Origin: Legionella sp.
Lineage (GTDB): Bacteria; Pseudomonadota; Gammaproteobacteria; Legionellales; Legionellaceae
Direction: 5' to 3'
Length of the DNA: 36,934 nucleotides
NCBI GenBank assembly: GCA_030694525.1
Contig: JAUXYG010000131.1
Location: 1 to 36,934, forward strand
Part shown: positions 8,763 to 16,907 of the stretch, one piece after another
How positions within the stretch are numbered: the stretch's first letter is position 1
How the letters are laid out: the number at the start of each line of letters is the position of its first letter
Program-made: the position numbers and the translations under genes
The notes under the pieces: generated by a model
The model's input: only the letters and a program-made list of their open reading frames with translations
Database searches by the model: none
What the model was told of the DNA's origin: nothing

Positions 8763-10172
8763 TTACAGACTATAATACAACTCAAACTCATAAGGATGGG
8801 TTAAGCTTCTTATTTTATTTACCTCTTCCTTCTTCATTTTAATATAATTATTGATGAAGTCGATGGTAAATACGTCCCCTTGTAATAAAAACTCATTATC
8901 AGTTTCCAGATTTTCTAGAGCCTGCTCCAGAGAAGCACACACCGTGGGAATATCAATAAGCTCTTCAGGAGGAAGATCATACAAATCCTTATCCATCGGC
9001 TGTCCAGGATGAATTTTCTTTTGGATACCATCAAGACCCGCCATCATCATTGCAGAAAAGGCAAGATAAGGATTTGCAGTAGGATCTGGAAAGCGAACTT
9101 CAATGCGTCGTGCTTTAGGATTATTTACGTGGGGTATTCGTATAGCTGCGGAACGATTGCGAGCCGAGTAAGCGAGTAACACTGGTGCTTCAAACCCGGG
9201 TACCAGACGTCTGTAACTGTTAGTTGAAGGGTTGGTAAACGCATTAAGCGCGCGTGCATGCTTAATAATACCACCTATGTAATAAAGAGCCGTTTCAGAA
9301 AGACCAGCATATTGATCGCCAGAAAACAGATTAGTGCCATCTTTTGCCAGCGATTGATGGCAATGCATCCCGCTGCCATTATCTCCAACCAGTGGCTTAG
9401 GCATAAAGGTAGCTGTTTTGCCGTAATTATGGGCGACATTATGGACCACATATTTTAATGTCTGAACTTCGTCTGCCTTATTTACTAACGTGTTGTAACG
9501 AGTCGCTACTTCACACTGGTTTGCAGTGGCTACTTCGTGATGATGCGCTTCTACTACCATGCCTAATGATTCAAGGGTAAGACAAATGGCAGAACGAATA
9601 TCATTTGAAGAGTCTACGGGAGGTACGGGAAAATAACCTCCTTTAATTGAAGGTCTATGGCCAATATTTCCGCCCTCAATTTCTTCCCCGGAATTCCATT
9701 GTGCTTCATCGGAATTAATTTGATAAAAAGTCTTATTGATCGTTGTTTGATAACGCACATCATCAAAAATAAAAAATTCCGGCTCGGGACCAAATAATGC
9801 AGTATCAGCAATACCGGTGGATTTTAAATAATTCTGCGCCCGTTCAGCAAGAGATCGTGGGCATCGCTCATAGCCAATCATTGTTTGTGGATCAACCACG
9901 TTGCAACGGATGACCAAAGTATTATCCTGAAAGAAAGGATCAAGCATAATGGAGTTCAAATCAGGCATTAATGCCAAATCTGATTGGTGAATTTTTTGCC
10001 ATCCTTTAAAGGAGGAACCATCTATCATTTTACCGTTTTCAATAAAGTCTTCATCGACAGCTGAAGTCGGAATGGTTATATGTTGTTCTTTGCCGAGTAT
10101 GTCCGTGAATCTAAGATCTACAAACTTAGCATCATGCTCCTTTATTGCCTCAAGTACTACTTTTTTACTCAT
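8763..10172 (-). CDS. glnA: Glutamine synthetase, type I
   Basis: Makes glutamine from glutamate, ammonia and ATP; dodecameric and cytosolic. The 469 residues match the GSI-beta class. Visible motifs are DGSSFKGW (residues 51-58), FGPEPEFF (127-134), the ATP-binding [17 protein letters not shown] (259-275), and NRSAAIRIP (339-347). Y398 in [10 protein letters not shown] is the adenylylation site, so regulation by GlnE is expected. A GGAG ribosome site lies 8 bases before ATG. It is divergent from lspF across 96 bases and heads the leftward run to htpG. No convincing sigma-54 or NtrC site was seen in that gap. Confidence 0.97.
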   Translation of the reverse strand: MSKKVVLEAIKEHDAKFVDLRFTDILGKEQHITIPTSAVDEDFIENGKMIDGSSFKGWQKIHQSDLALMPDLNSIMLDPFFQDNTLVIRCNVVDPQTMIGYERCPRSLAERAQNYLKSTGIADTALFGPEPEFFIFDDVRYQTTINKTFYQINSDEAQWNSGEEIEGGNIGHRPSIKGGYFPVPPVDSSNDIRSAICLTLESLGMVVEAHHHEVATANQCEVATRYNTLVNKADEVQTLKYVVHNVAHNYGKTATFMPKPLVGDNGSGMHCHQSLAKDGTNLFSGDQYAGLSETALYYIGGIIKHARALNAFTNPSTNSYRRLVPGFEAPVLLAYSARNRSAAIRIPHVNNPKARRIEVRFPDPTANPYLAFSAMMMAGLDGIQKKIHPGQPMDKDLYDLPPEELIDIPTVCASLEQALENLETDNEFLLQGDVFTIDFINNYIKMKKEEVNKIRSLTHPYEFELYYSL

Positions 10173-10268
10173 TATTAGTCTCCAGGATAGTCCATAAACA
10201 GTTTACCTTAAGTGACTTATTAAACCCAATAGATTAAACTCTATAGTTTTCAACAATAGTAAATAAAT

Positions 10269-11468
10269 ATGGGCGCGTATCAGTACCAGGCACTAAAAAA
10301 AAGTGGCAGTACTAGCAAAGGGGTCATTGAAGCCGATTCCGAACGTCATGCCCGACAGCTTTTGCGGGAAAAGGGATTAATTCCCACGCAAATTCAACCC
10401 CTTACCCAACAACGATTTGTCAGTGCGAGAAGTAAGATTTCCGCAGCTGATCTAGCTCTTTTGACTCGCCAATTAGCCACTCTTCTTGCCGCCGGAATTC
10501 CTGTTGAAGAATCCTTACGCGGGGTCAGCGAGCAAACTGAAAAAGATAAAGTCAGGGAGCTCATAATTGGTATCAGAGCCAAAGTGCTTGAAGGTTATGG
10601 ACTTGCCCAAGCCATGGCCCAGTATCCTAACGCCTTTCCCGAATTATATCGTGCTACGGTGGGCTCCGGGGAGCAAACTGGCCGTCTTGATTTGGTTCTT
10701 GAAAAACTAGCTGATTACACAGAGAACCAACAACAAACCAAACAAAAAGTACAACAAGCGTTAATCTATCCATTACTGATGATTATTGTGTCCACTGCAA
10801 TAATCAGTTTTCTATTGACCTTTGTAGTCCCTAAAATTATTGAGGTGTTTACCAGTAGTGGGCAAACTTTACCGGGCATGACCCAAATCCTGATTACATT
10901 TAGCGAATATATTAAATCCTATGGCTTATATACCGTGCTTGGGATATTTCTTGCAATTATTGGGTTTAAAAAAAGCCTCGATAATATAAAAATTAAAACC
11001 GGCTGGCACCGAATAATTCTTAAACTCCCCATAGTATCTTATCTGGTCAAGACCATAAACGTTGCACGATACATCCATACCTTTGGAATTTTGTTTGCAG
11101 CGGGGGTTAGTGTATTAGAAACCATGCGCGTGTCTGCAAGCCTTGTTACCAATGTGGTGATGCGACAGGCTTTTGATACCGCAACGTTGCGTGTTAGAGA
11201 GGGAAGCGGAATTAGTGAAGCATTAAAAGAAACTGGCTACATTAGCCCTATGGCAATTCACTTGATAGCGAGCGGTGAAAAGAGTGGTCAATTATCCAAT
11301 ATGATGGAACGAGCAGCAAATCATTTGGATAATGAAGTGAAACGCCTCATTGATACTTCATTAACCCTGCTCGAACCACTGGTTATTTTATTTATGGGCG
11401 CTGTAGTTTTGTTTATCGTTCTTGCAACATTGCTACCGATATTTTCGATGGAACAGCTAGTAGCATAA
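10269..11468 (+). CDS. lspF: Type II secretion inner-membrane protein LspF (GspF)
   Basis: Polytopic inner-membrane platform protein of the type II secretion system. The 399 residues fit GspF. Two T2SSF domains are visible: the first from LALLTRQLATLLAAGIPVEESL (about 65-86), the second from YIHTFGILFAAGVSVLETM (about 273-291). Each is followed by a GSGxQ/ASGEKSGQL motif and long hydrophobic segments (PLLMIIVSTAIISFLLTFVVP; LVILFMGAVVLFIVLATLLP). It is the first gene of lspFGHIJK. The upstream ribosome site is poor. In Legionella this system exports degradative enzymes that support intracellular growth. Confidence 0.96.
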   Translation: MGAYQYQALKKSGSTSKGVIEADSERHARQLLREKGLIPTQIQPLTQQRFVSARSKISAADLALLTRQLATLLAAGIPVEESLRGVSEQTEKDKVRELIIGIRAKVLEGYGLAQAMAQYPNAFPELYRATVGSGEQTGRLDLVLEKLADYTENQQQTKQKVQQALIYPLLMIIVSTAIISFLLTFVVPKIIEVFTSSGQTLPGMTQILITFSEYIKSYGLYTVLGIFLAIIGFKKSLDNIKIKTGWHRIILKLPIVSYLVKTINVARYIHTFGILFAAGVSVLETMRVSASLVTNVVMRQAFDTATLRVREGSGISEALKETGYISPMAIHLIASGEKSGQLSNMMERAANHLDNEVKRLIDTSLTLLEPLVILFMGAVVLFIVLATLLPIFSMEQLVA

Positions 11469-11556
11469 ATTTGAGTACGCAACAAATTGAACCTAAGCCG
11501 TGCAGCATGAAACACCCTATGATAGAATCTGGTTTTGCTTAAAAAAGGATGGATAT

Positions 11557-11979
11557 ATGAATCGCCAGAAAGGGTTTTCGCTTATTGAAATTATGGTTGT
11601 TGTGGTTATTTTGGGTATTCTTGCATCTATTGTGGTCCCCAAACTTATGGGAAGACCCGATGAAGCACGGAAAGTAAAAGCCAAACAAGACGTTCTTGCC
11701 ATTCAGAATGCTCTGGATCTCTACAAGCTTGATAATGGAAACTATCCAACTACCGATCAAGGGCTCATTGCTCTGGTAGAAAAACCATCAAACAATCCAA
11801 CCCCTGCTAATTGGAAACAGTACCTGAAATCAGTTCCCAAAGATCCTTGGGGAAGAGAATACCTCTATCTAAATCCAGGGCAACATTCAGACGTAGATGT
11901 GTTCACTTTAGGTGCGGAAGGCCAACCGGGAGGTACAGGTATCAATGCAGAAATTGGTAATTGGGATGACCCGCAATAA
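11557..11979 (+). CDS. lspG: Major pseudopilin LspG (GspG)
   Basis: Major pseudopilin of the type II secretion pseudopilus. A 140-residue protein with a prepilin leader MNRQKG^FSLIEIMVVVVILGILASI, with E5 of the mature part present. The family signature DPWGREYLYLNPG sits in the C-terminal half with the acidic calcium-site loop. I use ATG 11557 because it has AAGGA 7 bases upstream and gives the short leader expected; the frame is open back to 11500, but that would bury the leader. It is 88 bases after lspF and overlaps lspH by 14. Confidence 0.96.
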   Translation: MNRQKGFSLIEIMVVVVILGILASIVVPKLMGRPDEARKVKAKQDVLAIQNALDLYKLDNGNYPTTDQGLIALVEKPSNNPTPANWKQYLKSVPKDPWGREYLYLNPGQHSDVDVFTLGAEGQPGGTGINAEIGNWDDPQ

Positions 11980-12451
11980 AGGATTTACCTTAATCGAACT
12001 ACTCATTGTTCTGGTTATCATTGGTATTACTGTTGGTTTTGCCTTAATTACGTTTGGTGATTTCGGTGAGAGTCGACGAATTTCATTTGCTGTTGATCAG
12101 CTGGTGAATACGTTACGTCTCGCTCAACAACAGGCTGTTTTAGAAGCAAGCACCCTGGGTTTGAGAATTGATAACAAAAGCTACCAGATCCTGAAATATT
12201 ACAACCCGCCAGAATGGAGACCAATTTCTAATAAAGGAATATTTAAAGTGCATTATTTTCCCAAAAATACTGTGGTTACCTATAAGAGTAACCACAAAAC
12301 GCCGCCTGGGTTTCCTGCCATTATTATTGATGCATCGGGTGATATGACTCCTTTTACGTTAAACTTTGGCACACCTGGCGAACCCTCTGCTATAACGTTG
12401 CGTGGTAATCACGATGGCAGTCTTAATTTAAGCAAACCAGCAAATGGGTAG
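11966..12451 (+). CDS. lspH: Minor pseudopilin LspH (GspH)
   Basis: A 161-residue minor pseudopilin. The leader is MTRNKG^FTLIELLIVLVIIGITVG. A RLAQQQAVLEASTLGLRI stretch follows, as in GspH, where the protein links the pseudopilus tip to the main shaft. Starting at ATG 11966, inside the end of lspG, gives a normal leader; the frame is open upstream to 11912 but would add 18 residues before it. Overlaps lspI by 8 bases, so translational coupling is likely. Confidence 0.93.
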   Translation: MTRNKGFTLIELLIVLVIIGITVGFALITFGDFGESRRISFAVDQLVNTLRLAQQQAVLEASTLGLRIDNKSYQILKYYNPPEWRPISNKGIFKVHYFPKNTVVTYKSNHKTPPGFPAIIIDASGDMTPFTLNFGTPGEPSAITLRGNHDGSLNLSKPANG

Positions 12452-12815
12452 CTCAGCAATTAAAGGGTTCACTTTGGTTGAGGTTCTCCTCGCATTAGCA
12501 GTTATTGCAATTGCCTTAACTGCTCTGTTAAAAGCTACAGGGCAAAATATTGATAATACCCATCGCGTTAAAAATAAAACTATAAGTCATTGGGTTGCTA
12601 TGCAGGGGGTTACCATGATTCAATTAAAACTGATTCAGGTTAATCAAAGTCAGGAGTCTACTCAAGTAACCAAAATGCTCGGAGAGCGTTGGTATTGGCG
12701 AGCCAGAATAAGCGCAACCCCATTGAAGAAAATGCACAAAATCACTATTTCTACAAGCTCCCAACAAAATGGTCCATTTACTGAAGAGCTGACAGGTTTC
12801 AGGTATACACCATGA
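12444..12815 (+). CDS. lspI: Minor pseudopilin LspI (GspI)
   Basis: A 123-residue minor pseudopilin with the leader MGSSAIKG^FTLVEVLLALAVIAIALTALL. The YRTP-like end (GFRYTP) is typical of GspI. GspI nucleates the tip complex with GspJ and GspK. Its start overlaps the lspH end by 8 bases and its stop overlaps the lspJ start by 4 bases (ATGA), showing a tight operon. The assignment rests on leader, length and position between H and J. Confidence 0.92.
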   Translation: MGSSAIKGFTLVEVLLALAVIAIALTALLKATGQNIDNTHRVKNKTISHWVAMQGVTMIQLKLIQVNQSQESTQVTKMLGERWYWRARISATPLKKMHKITISTSSQQNGPFTEELTGFRYTP

Positions 12816-13450
12816 ATCAATTTAAATTTAAATTGAAACTTAGAGGATTTACATTAATTGAAATTTTAATCGCCCTCACCGTATTTGCGATTATGGCAAC
12901 CATAACTTCATCCACGTTATATTATGCATTCAATACCCGAAACCGGGTAAATGCTCAGGCAGATCGGTTAAATGAAATTCAAATGGCGGTAAGTATTGCC
13001 CAACAGGATATAACCCAAATTGCATCAAGAGGTATTCGGGGCAATGAAATGCGCTTATTTCCTGTATTGGTAGGTCAAAGGCACTATCTTGAATTTACCA
13101 GGGGTGGTTATCAAAACCCTAACAATACTGAAAAACGAAGCACCCTCCAGAGAGTAGGATGGGTATGTGCCGATGGTAATTTAATTCGCCGAACGTGGAC
13201 AAGCCTGGACCCTATTGATAGGAATACCTACCACGATAAACTATTACTGCGCGATCTCAAATCCTGCCATTTCAATTACCTGAATCAGAATTTACAAATA
13301 CTAACAGAATGGCGAGAGCAACAGATAGATCAGACTGCAACACAAACAGAAAACCTGCCCAAGGCAATTCAAATTAATGTTACTTTTCAAGAGTGGGGTG
13401 AAATTAATTTATTATTTATAATTCCGGGAGCGGTCTATGCAACCGCTTAG
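12812..13450 (+). CDS. lspJ: Minor pseudopilin LspJ (GspJ)
   Basis: A 212-residue pseudopilin. The leader MNQFKFKLKLRG^FTLIEILIALTVFAIMATI has the +5 Glu. It contains the GspJ-type blocks LNEIQMAVSIAQQDITQIASRGIRG and LEFTRGGYQNP. GspJ joins I and K in the tip of the pseudopilus. The ATG overlaps the lspI stop, and the 3' end overlaps lspK by 14 bases. Confidence 0.94.
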   Translation: MNQFKFKLKLRGFTLIEILIALTVFAIMATITSSTLYYAFNTRNRVNAQADRLNEIQMAVSIAQQDITQIASRGIRGNEMRLFPVLVGQRHYLEFTRGGYQNPNNTEKRSTLQRVGWVCADGNLIRRTWTSLDPIDRNTYHDKLLLRDLKSCHFNYLNQNLQILTEWREQQIDQTATQTENLPKAIQINVTFQEWGEINLLFIIPGAVYATA

Positions 13451-14378
13451 GACAGCTAGAGGTGGTGCGCTTCTTACCGCCCTTTTCATAATGACTCTGG
13501 TAGCTATAGTCGCCACCGCAATGAGTACAAGACTTCAGCTGGATATCTACAAGGCACGATTAGTTATTACTCATGACAAATTGTATTTAGCAACGCAGCC
13601 GGTTATGTTCTGGACCCTAAATGAGCTAAGTAACAAAAAAATCTCCTTTTTAAAAGTAAAAAAACAAGGTATGGTTGCGGAATATCCTGAGAACCTCAGC
13701 ACTCTCTCGCGACCCATTTCGGTAACCGGGGGTATATATGATTTACAAGCTCTTTATAATCTCAATAATTTGAACGATAAGAAATCAATTCCTGCGTTCA
13801 TTAATCTTCTTACTAACCTGTATCCCACATTGAATAAAGAAGAACGAATGAATTTGGCGCTGGCGATAAATGACTGGATCTCTACCTATGATTTGGCCCG
13901 CGGCAAAGACAGCTATATGACCTATTATCTGAATCAAAAGCCACCTTATTATCCGAGCCATCAATTAATGAGCAGCAGTACGGAGTTGCGCCTGGTTAGA
14001 GAAGTTACAGCACCCTTATTTGGTGCTCTTGAACCCTTTATCACTGCTCTTCCTGAAAGTACACCGATAAACATTAATACAGCCTCAAAACAGGTATTAA
14101 AATCATTAGGACATGGACTGACTAACGCGCAATTAAATGAATTAGTGACAGCAAGAGGTGAAGAAGGAATCTCTGATATTAAAGAAATTGGAGAGTTGTT
14201 ACAAAAACTCGACCTTGCTCCTGAAGAAATAACGATTGACAGTTCCTACTACTTAAGTGTGGCTCAAGCCAAACAGGACGAATTTAGTATGAATGTTTAT
14301 ACACTTTTCAAGCGTGTAAAAGATAAAAAAGGAAAAATATCTGTCCATGTAATCAGAGAAGGTATTAATAGCTTTTAA
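13437..14378 (+). CDS. lspK: Minor pseudopilin LspK (GspK)
   Basis: A 313-residue minor pseudopilin, the large globular tip protein of the type II pseudopilus. The leader MQPLRTARGG^ALLTALFIMTLVAIVATAM lacks the canonical +5 Glu, as is normal for GspK. NLNNLNDKK, LALAINDWIS and ININTASKQVLKSLG are GspK family blocks; the last belongs to its SAM-like helical domain. It ends the lspFGHIJK block; lspC, D, E, L and M are not in this window. It converges on the Sel1 gene with only 15 bases between stops. Confidence 0.94.
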   Translation: MQPLRTARGGALLTALFIMTLVAIVATAMSTRLQLDIYKARLVITHDKLYLATQPVMFWTLNELSNKKISFLKVKKQGMVAEYPENLSTLSRPISVTGGIYDLQALYNLNNLNDKKSIPAFINLLTNLYPTLNKEERMNLALAINDWISTYDLARGKDSYMTYYLNQKPPYYPSHQLMSSSTELRLVREVTAPLFGALEPFITALPESTPININTASKQVLKSLGHGLTNAQLNELVTARGEEGISDIKEIGELLQKLDLAPEEITIDSSYYLSVAQAKQDEFSMNVYTLFKRVKDKKGKISVHVIREGINSF

Positions 14379-14393
14379 AAACTTTAATTACCA

Positions 14394-15524
14394 TTACTCA
14401 TCAAAATTTTCTTTACTTTCTAATGGCCCCATTTCCTTAATTATTTGATCTGCTTGAGTTTTATCCTGCTCCGTTAATTTACCTTCAAGGGCTTTTAACT
14501 GCTTTAAGGCATCTTCATTTTTATTATCACCTGCAATTTTAAGCCAGGCATAGGCTTTAATATAGCTTTGGGGTACGCCTAACCCCGCCATATACATATA
14601 ACCTAATTTAGCCTGCCCTAATGAATTACCTTGGGCTGCGGATTTACCAAACCAAAACGCTGCTTGCTGATAATCTTTATCAACCCCCGTTCCTGTTAGC
14701 AACAATTGTCCAAGTTGCGCCTGAGCTTCCGGTTGCCCCTTTTCAGCGGCGGACTGATACCAATAGGCTGCTTTTTGTGGGTTCGCATCCACTCCATAGC
14801 CCTTTAGATAATAATAGGCCAGATAAGTTTGAGCATTTACATGTCCGTGATTTGCAGCTTGGGAAAACCAGTAAAATGCGGCCTTATCGTCAGCAGCTAC
14901 TCCCCCTTGTTGTCCCGTATATAACAACCCCAAACTGTATTCGCCTTTCTCATCACCCTGCTCTGCGGCCTTTTGATACCATTCCAAGGCCTTATTCACA
15001 TCTTTGGGAGTACCTTTGCCCATCATGTATTGATATCCGAGATTCACCTGAGCTTTACTGTACCCCTGATCTGCCGCTTTTCTAAACCAAATAAATGCAT
15101 TATCTTCACTCACCGGCACCCCATCGCCTGTTGCATACATAAGCCCAACATTGCGCTGAGCAATGGCATTGCCTTGTTCGGCTGCCTGCATATACCATTT
15201 GAAAGCCTCTGCATAATCTTTCGTAATCCCTTTTCCAGAATCATACATAAACCCTAAACTTAATTGAGATAACGCATTTTTTTTCTCAGCTGATTTTAAA
15301 TACCAGTTTTTAGCTTCTTCAATATTTTCCGGAACACCATACCCGTATTGATACATGCGTCCTAACAGATACATGGCCTCATCATTGCCGTCTTTTGCTG
15401 CCTGCATTAAATGGGGATAAGCTGTTTGATAATCTCCATTCTCAAAGGCGGCGAATCCAATTAATTCATCTGCAAATGCAGAGTTTATCCCGAGCAACAT
15501 TAACGCTAATACGAAACCACGCAT
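14394..15524 (-). CDS. Secreted Sel1-repeat (SLR) protein
   Basis: A 376-residue protein with a signal peptide (MRGFVLALMLLGINSAFA) and eight Sel1-like repeats of about 36 residues. Each has the form AQxxLGxMYxxGxGVxxDxxxAxxWYxKAAEQG (for example around residues 82-117 and 154-189). The C-terminal 50 residues are charged and helical. SLR proteins are solenoid scaffolds. In Legionella, members such as EnhC, LpnE and LidL affect host cell entry, vacuole traffic or cell wall interaction. I believe this is the orthologue of an SLR protein beside lspK in L. pneumophila (lpg1356), from memory. Export through Sec is likely. A GGAG site lies 5 bases before the ATG. Confidence 0.9.
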   Translation of the reverse strand: MRGFVLALMLLGINSAFADELIGFAAFENGDYQTAYPHLMQAAKDGNDEAMYLLGRMYQYGYGVPENIEEAKNWYLKSAEKKNALSQLSLGFMYDSGKGITKDYAEAFKWYMQAAEQGNAIAQRNVGLMYATGDGVPVSEDNAFIWFRKAADQGYSKAQVNLGYQYMMGKGTPKDVNKALEWYQKAAEQGDEKGEYSLGLLYTGQQGGVAADDKAAFYWFSQAANHGHVNAQTYLAYYYLKGYGVDANPQKAAYWYQSAAEKGQPEAQAQLGQLLLTGTGVDKDYQQAAFWFGKSAAQGNSLGQAKLGYMYMAGLGVPQSYIKAYAWLKIAGDNKNEDALKQLKALEGKLTEQDKTQADQIIKEMGPLESKENFDE

Positions 15525-15677
15525 GCGTACTCCAATAATATTCCCTTATCTAAAGAGTAGAATATGAATGCAACAAAGCAAGTTATTGAACAATATATGG
15601 ATTAAAAGAAACGTAGTAAAAGGGCTCGTGCGCTTTTTAATAAAAGGTACGAAATTATAGTTATGAAATGAACATGC

Positions 15678-15708
15678 AATCAGGGAGATAGTTCAAACCT
15701 CCCTGATT
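15678..15708 (-). terminator. Hairpin 3' of the fad operon, possible terminator
   Basis: A perfect 10-bp stem (AATCAGGGAG, 15678-15687, with 15699-15708) and an 11-base loop, starting 5 bases past the thiolase stop on the minus strand. The following tract (TTGCATGTTC) is only mildly T-rich, so termination strength is uncertain. Confidence 0.55.
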
Positions 15709-15712
15709 TAAA

Positions 15713-16897
15713 TTATAAGGATTCAAAAATAGCTGCGGCACCCATGCCGGTACCAATGCACATAGTTACCATACCATAACGGCCTTTTATGCGCTTTAAA
15801 CCATGCAATAATGTGGCTGTTCTGACAGTCCCTGTCGCTCCTAATGGATGACCTAATGCAATCGCACCACCTAATGGATTTACTTTATCCAAAGGCAAAT
15901 TTAACTCTTTGATAACGGCCAATGCCTGAGCTGCGAATGCTTCGTTCAGTTCAATCCAATCCAGTTGATCAATCGTCAACCCGGCGCGTTTTAAAGCAAG
16001 CGGAATAGCTTTTATTGGTCCTATACCCATAATTTCTGGCGGAACTCCCGCAACTGCATAACTTAATAATCGGCCCATTGGTTTTAAATCAAATTGCTTT
16101 ACCGCCTCTTCGCTTGCCAGGAGTGCTATCCCCGCTCCATCGCTGGTTTGTGAGCTATTTCCAGCGGTCACAGTACCTTTTGCTGCAAAAACTGGCTTTA
16201 ATTTCGCAATCACCTCATAAGAGGTATCTGCCCTTGGACCCTCATCATCACTAATAAGTTTTTTCTTCTCAATAACAGTGTCACTCGTTAAATCAGCCTG
16301 TCTTATGGTAATTTCAACAGGGGTAATTTCCGCCTTGAAATAACCTTTTTCCTGAGCAATAACCGCTTTCTTATGACTCAGAGCTGCAAACTCATCTTGC
16401 TGCTCACGACTAATTCCCCATTGCTTTGCGACGTTTTCTGCGGTAATTCCCATACCATAAGCAATGGCTATATCGTCACTTTTAAATAATGCCGGGTTTG
16501 CCGTATATTTATTTCCACCTAAGGGTACCATAGACATACTTTCAACCCCGCCTGCCAGAGCCAAATGCATCTCTTTACTATTAATCGAAGCGGCCGCGGT
16601 TGCAATGCTTTGAACACCAGAAGAACAAAATCGATTGATAGTCATTGCGGGTACGGATTGAGGCAAACCACCCAATAACGCCCCAATTCGCGCCACATTC
16701 ATGCCTTGCTCCGCCTCAGGCATGGCACAACCAATGATAACATCACCGATTTCTTCCCAATTCACTTGCTGATTACGTTGGGTAATGGTTTTAATTGTAT
16801 GCGCTAACAGATCATCAGGAAGAGTGTTTCTAAAGACGCCTCGAGGTGCTTTTCCAACCGGTGTGCGCAATACATCTACAATATATATATCATTCAT
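15713..16897 (-). CDS. fadA: Acetyl-CoA acyltransferase (thiolase), FadA type
   Basis: Thiolytic last step of fatty acid beta-oxidation. A 394-residue thiolase. The nucleophile is C91 in NRFCSSGVQS. GGAIALGHPLGATG carries the catalytic His, and CIGTGMGAAAIFE holds the second Cys near the C-terminus. I start at ATG 16897, which has AAGGAG 6 bases upstream; the frame is open to 16978, but that region overlaps the upstream gene. Ten bases separate it from the multifunctional protein gene, so it is surely cotranscribed. NEAFAAQA, typical of thiolases, is intact. Confidence 0.94.
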   Translation of the reverse strand: MNDIYIVDVLRTPVGKAPRGVFRNTLPDDLLAHTIKTITQRNQQVNWEEIGDVIIGCAMPEAEQGMNVARIGALLGGLPQSVPAMTINRFCSSGVQSIATAAASINSKEMHLALAGGVESMSMVPLGGNKYTANPALFKSDDIAIAYGMGITAENVAKQWGISREQQDEFAALSHKKAVIAQEKGYFKAEITPVEITIRQADLTSDTVIEKKKLISDDEGPRADTSYEVIAKLKPVFAAKGTVTAGNSSQTSDGAGIALLASEEAVKQFDLKPMGRLLSYAVAGVPPEIMGIGPIKAIPLALKRAGLTIDQLDWIELNEAFAAQALAVIKELNLPLDKVNPLGGAIALGHPLGATGTVRTATLLHGLKRIKGRYGMVTMCIGTGMGAAAIFESL

Positions 16898-16907
16898 ATC
16901 AATCTCC

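Noticed and set aside
10173..10268. Sigma-54/NtrC-type promoter before glnA
   Set aside because: No GG-N10-GC core at a suitable spacing and no NtrC palindrome were seen in the 96-base gap.
14621..15085. 154-residue open frame antisense to the Sel1 gene
   Set aside because: It is the shadow of a repetitive coding region; its Pro/His/Leu-rich composition matches no protein and it has no ribosome site.
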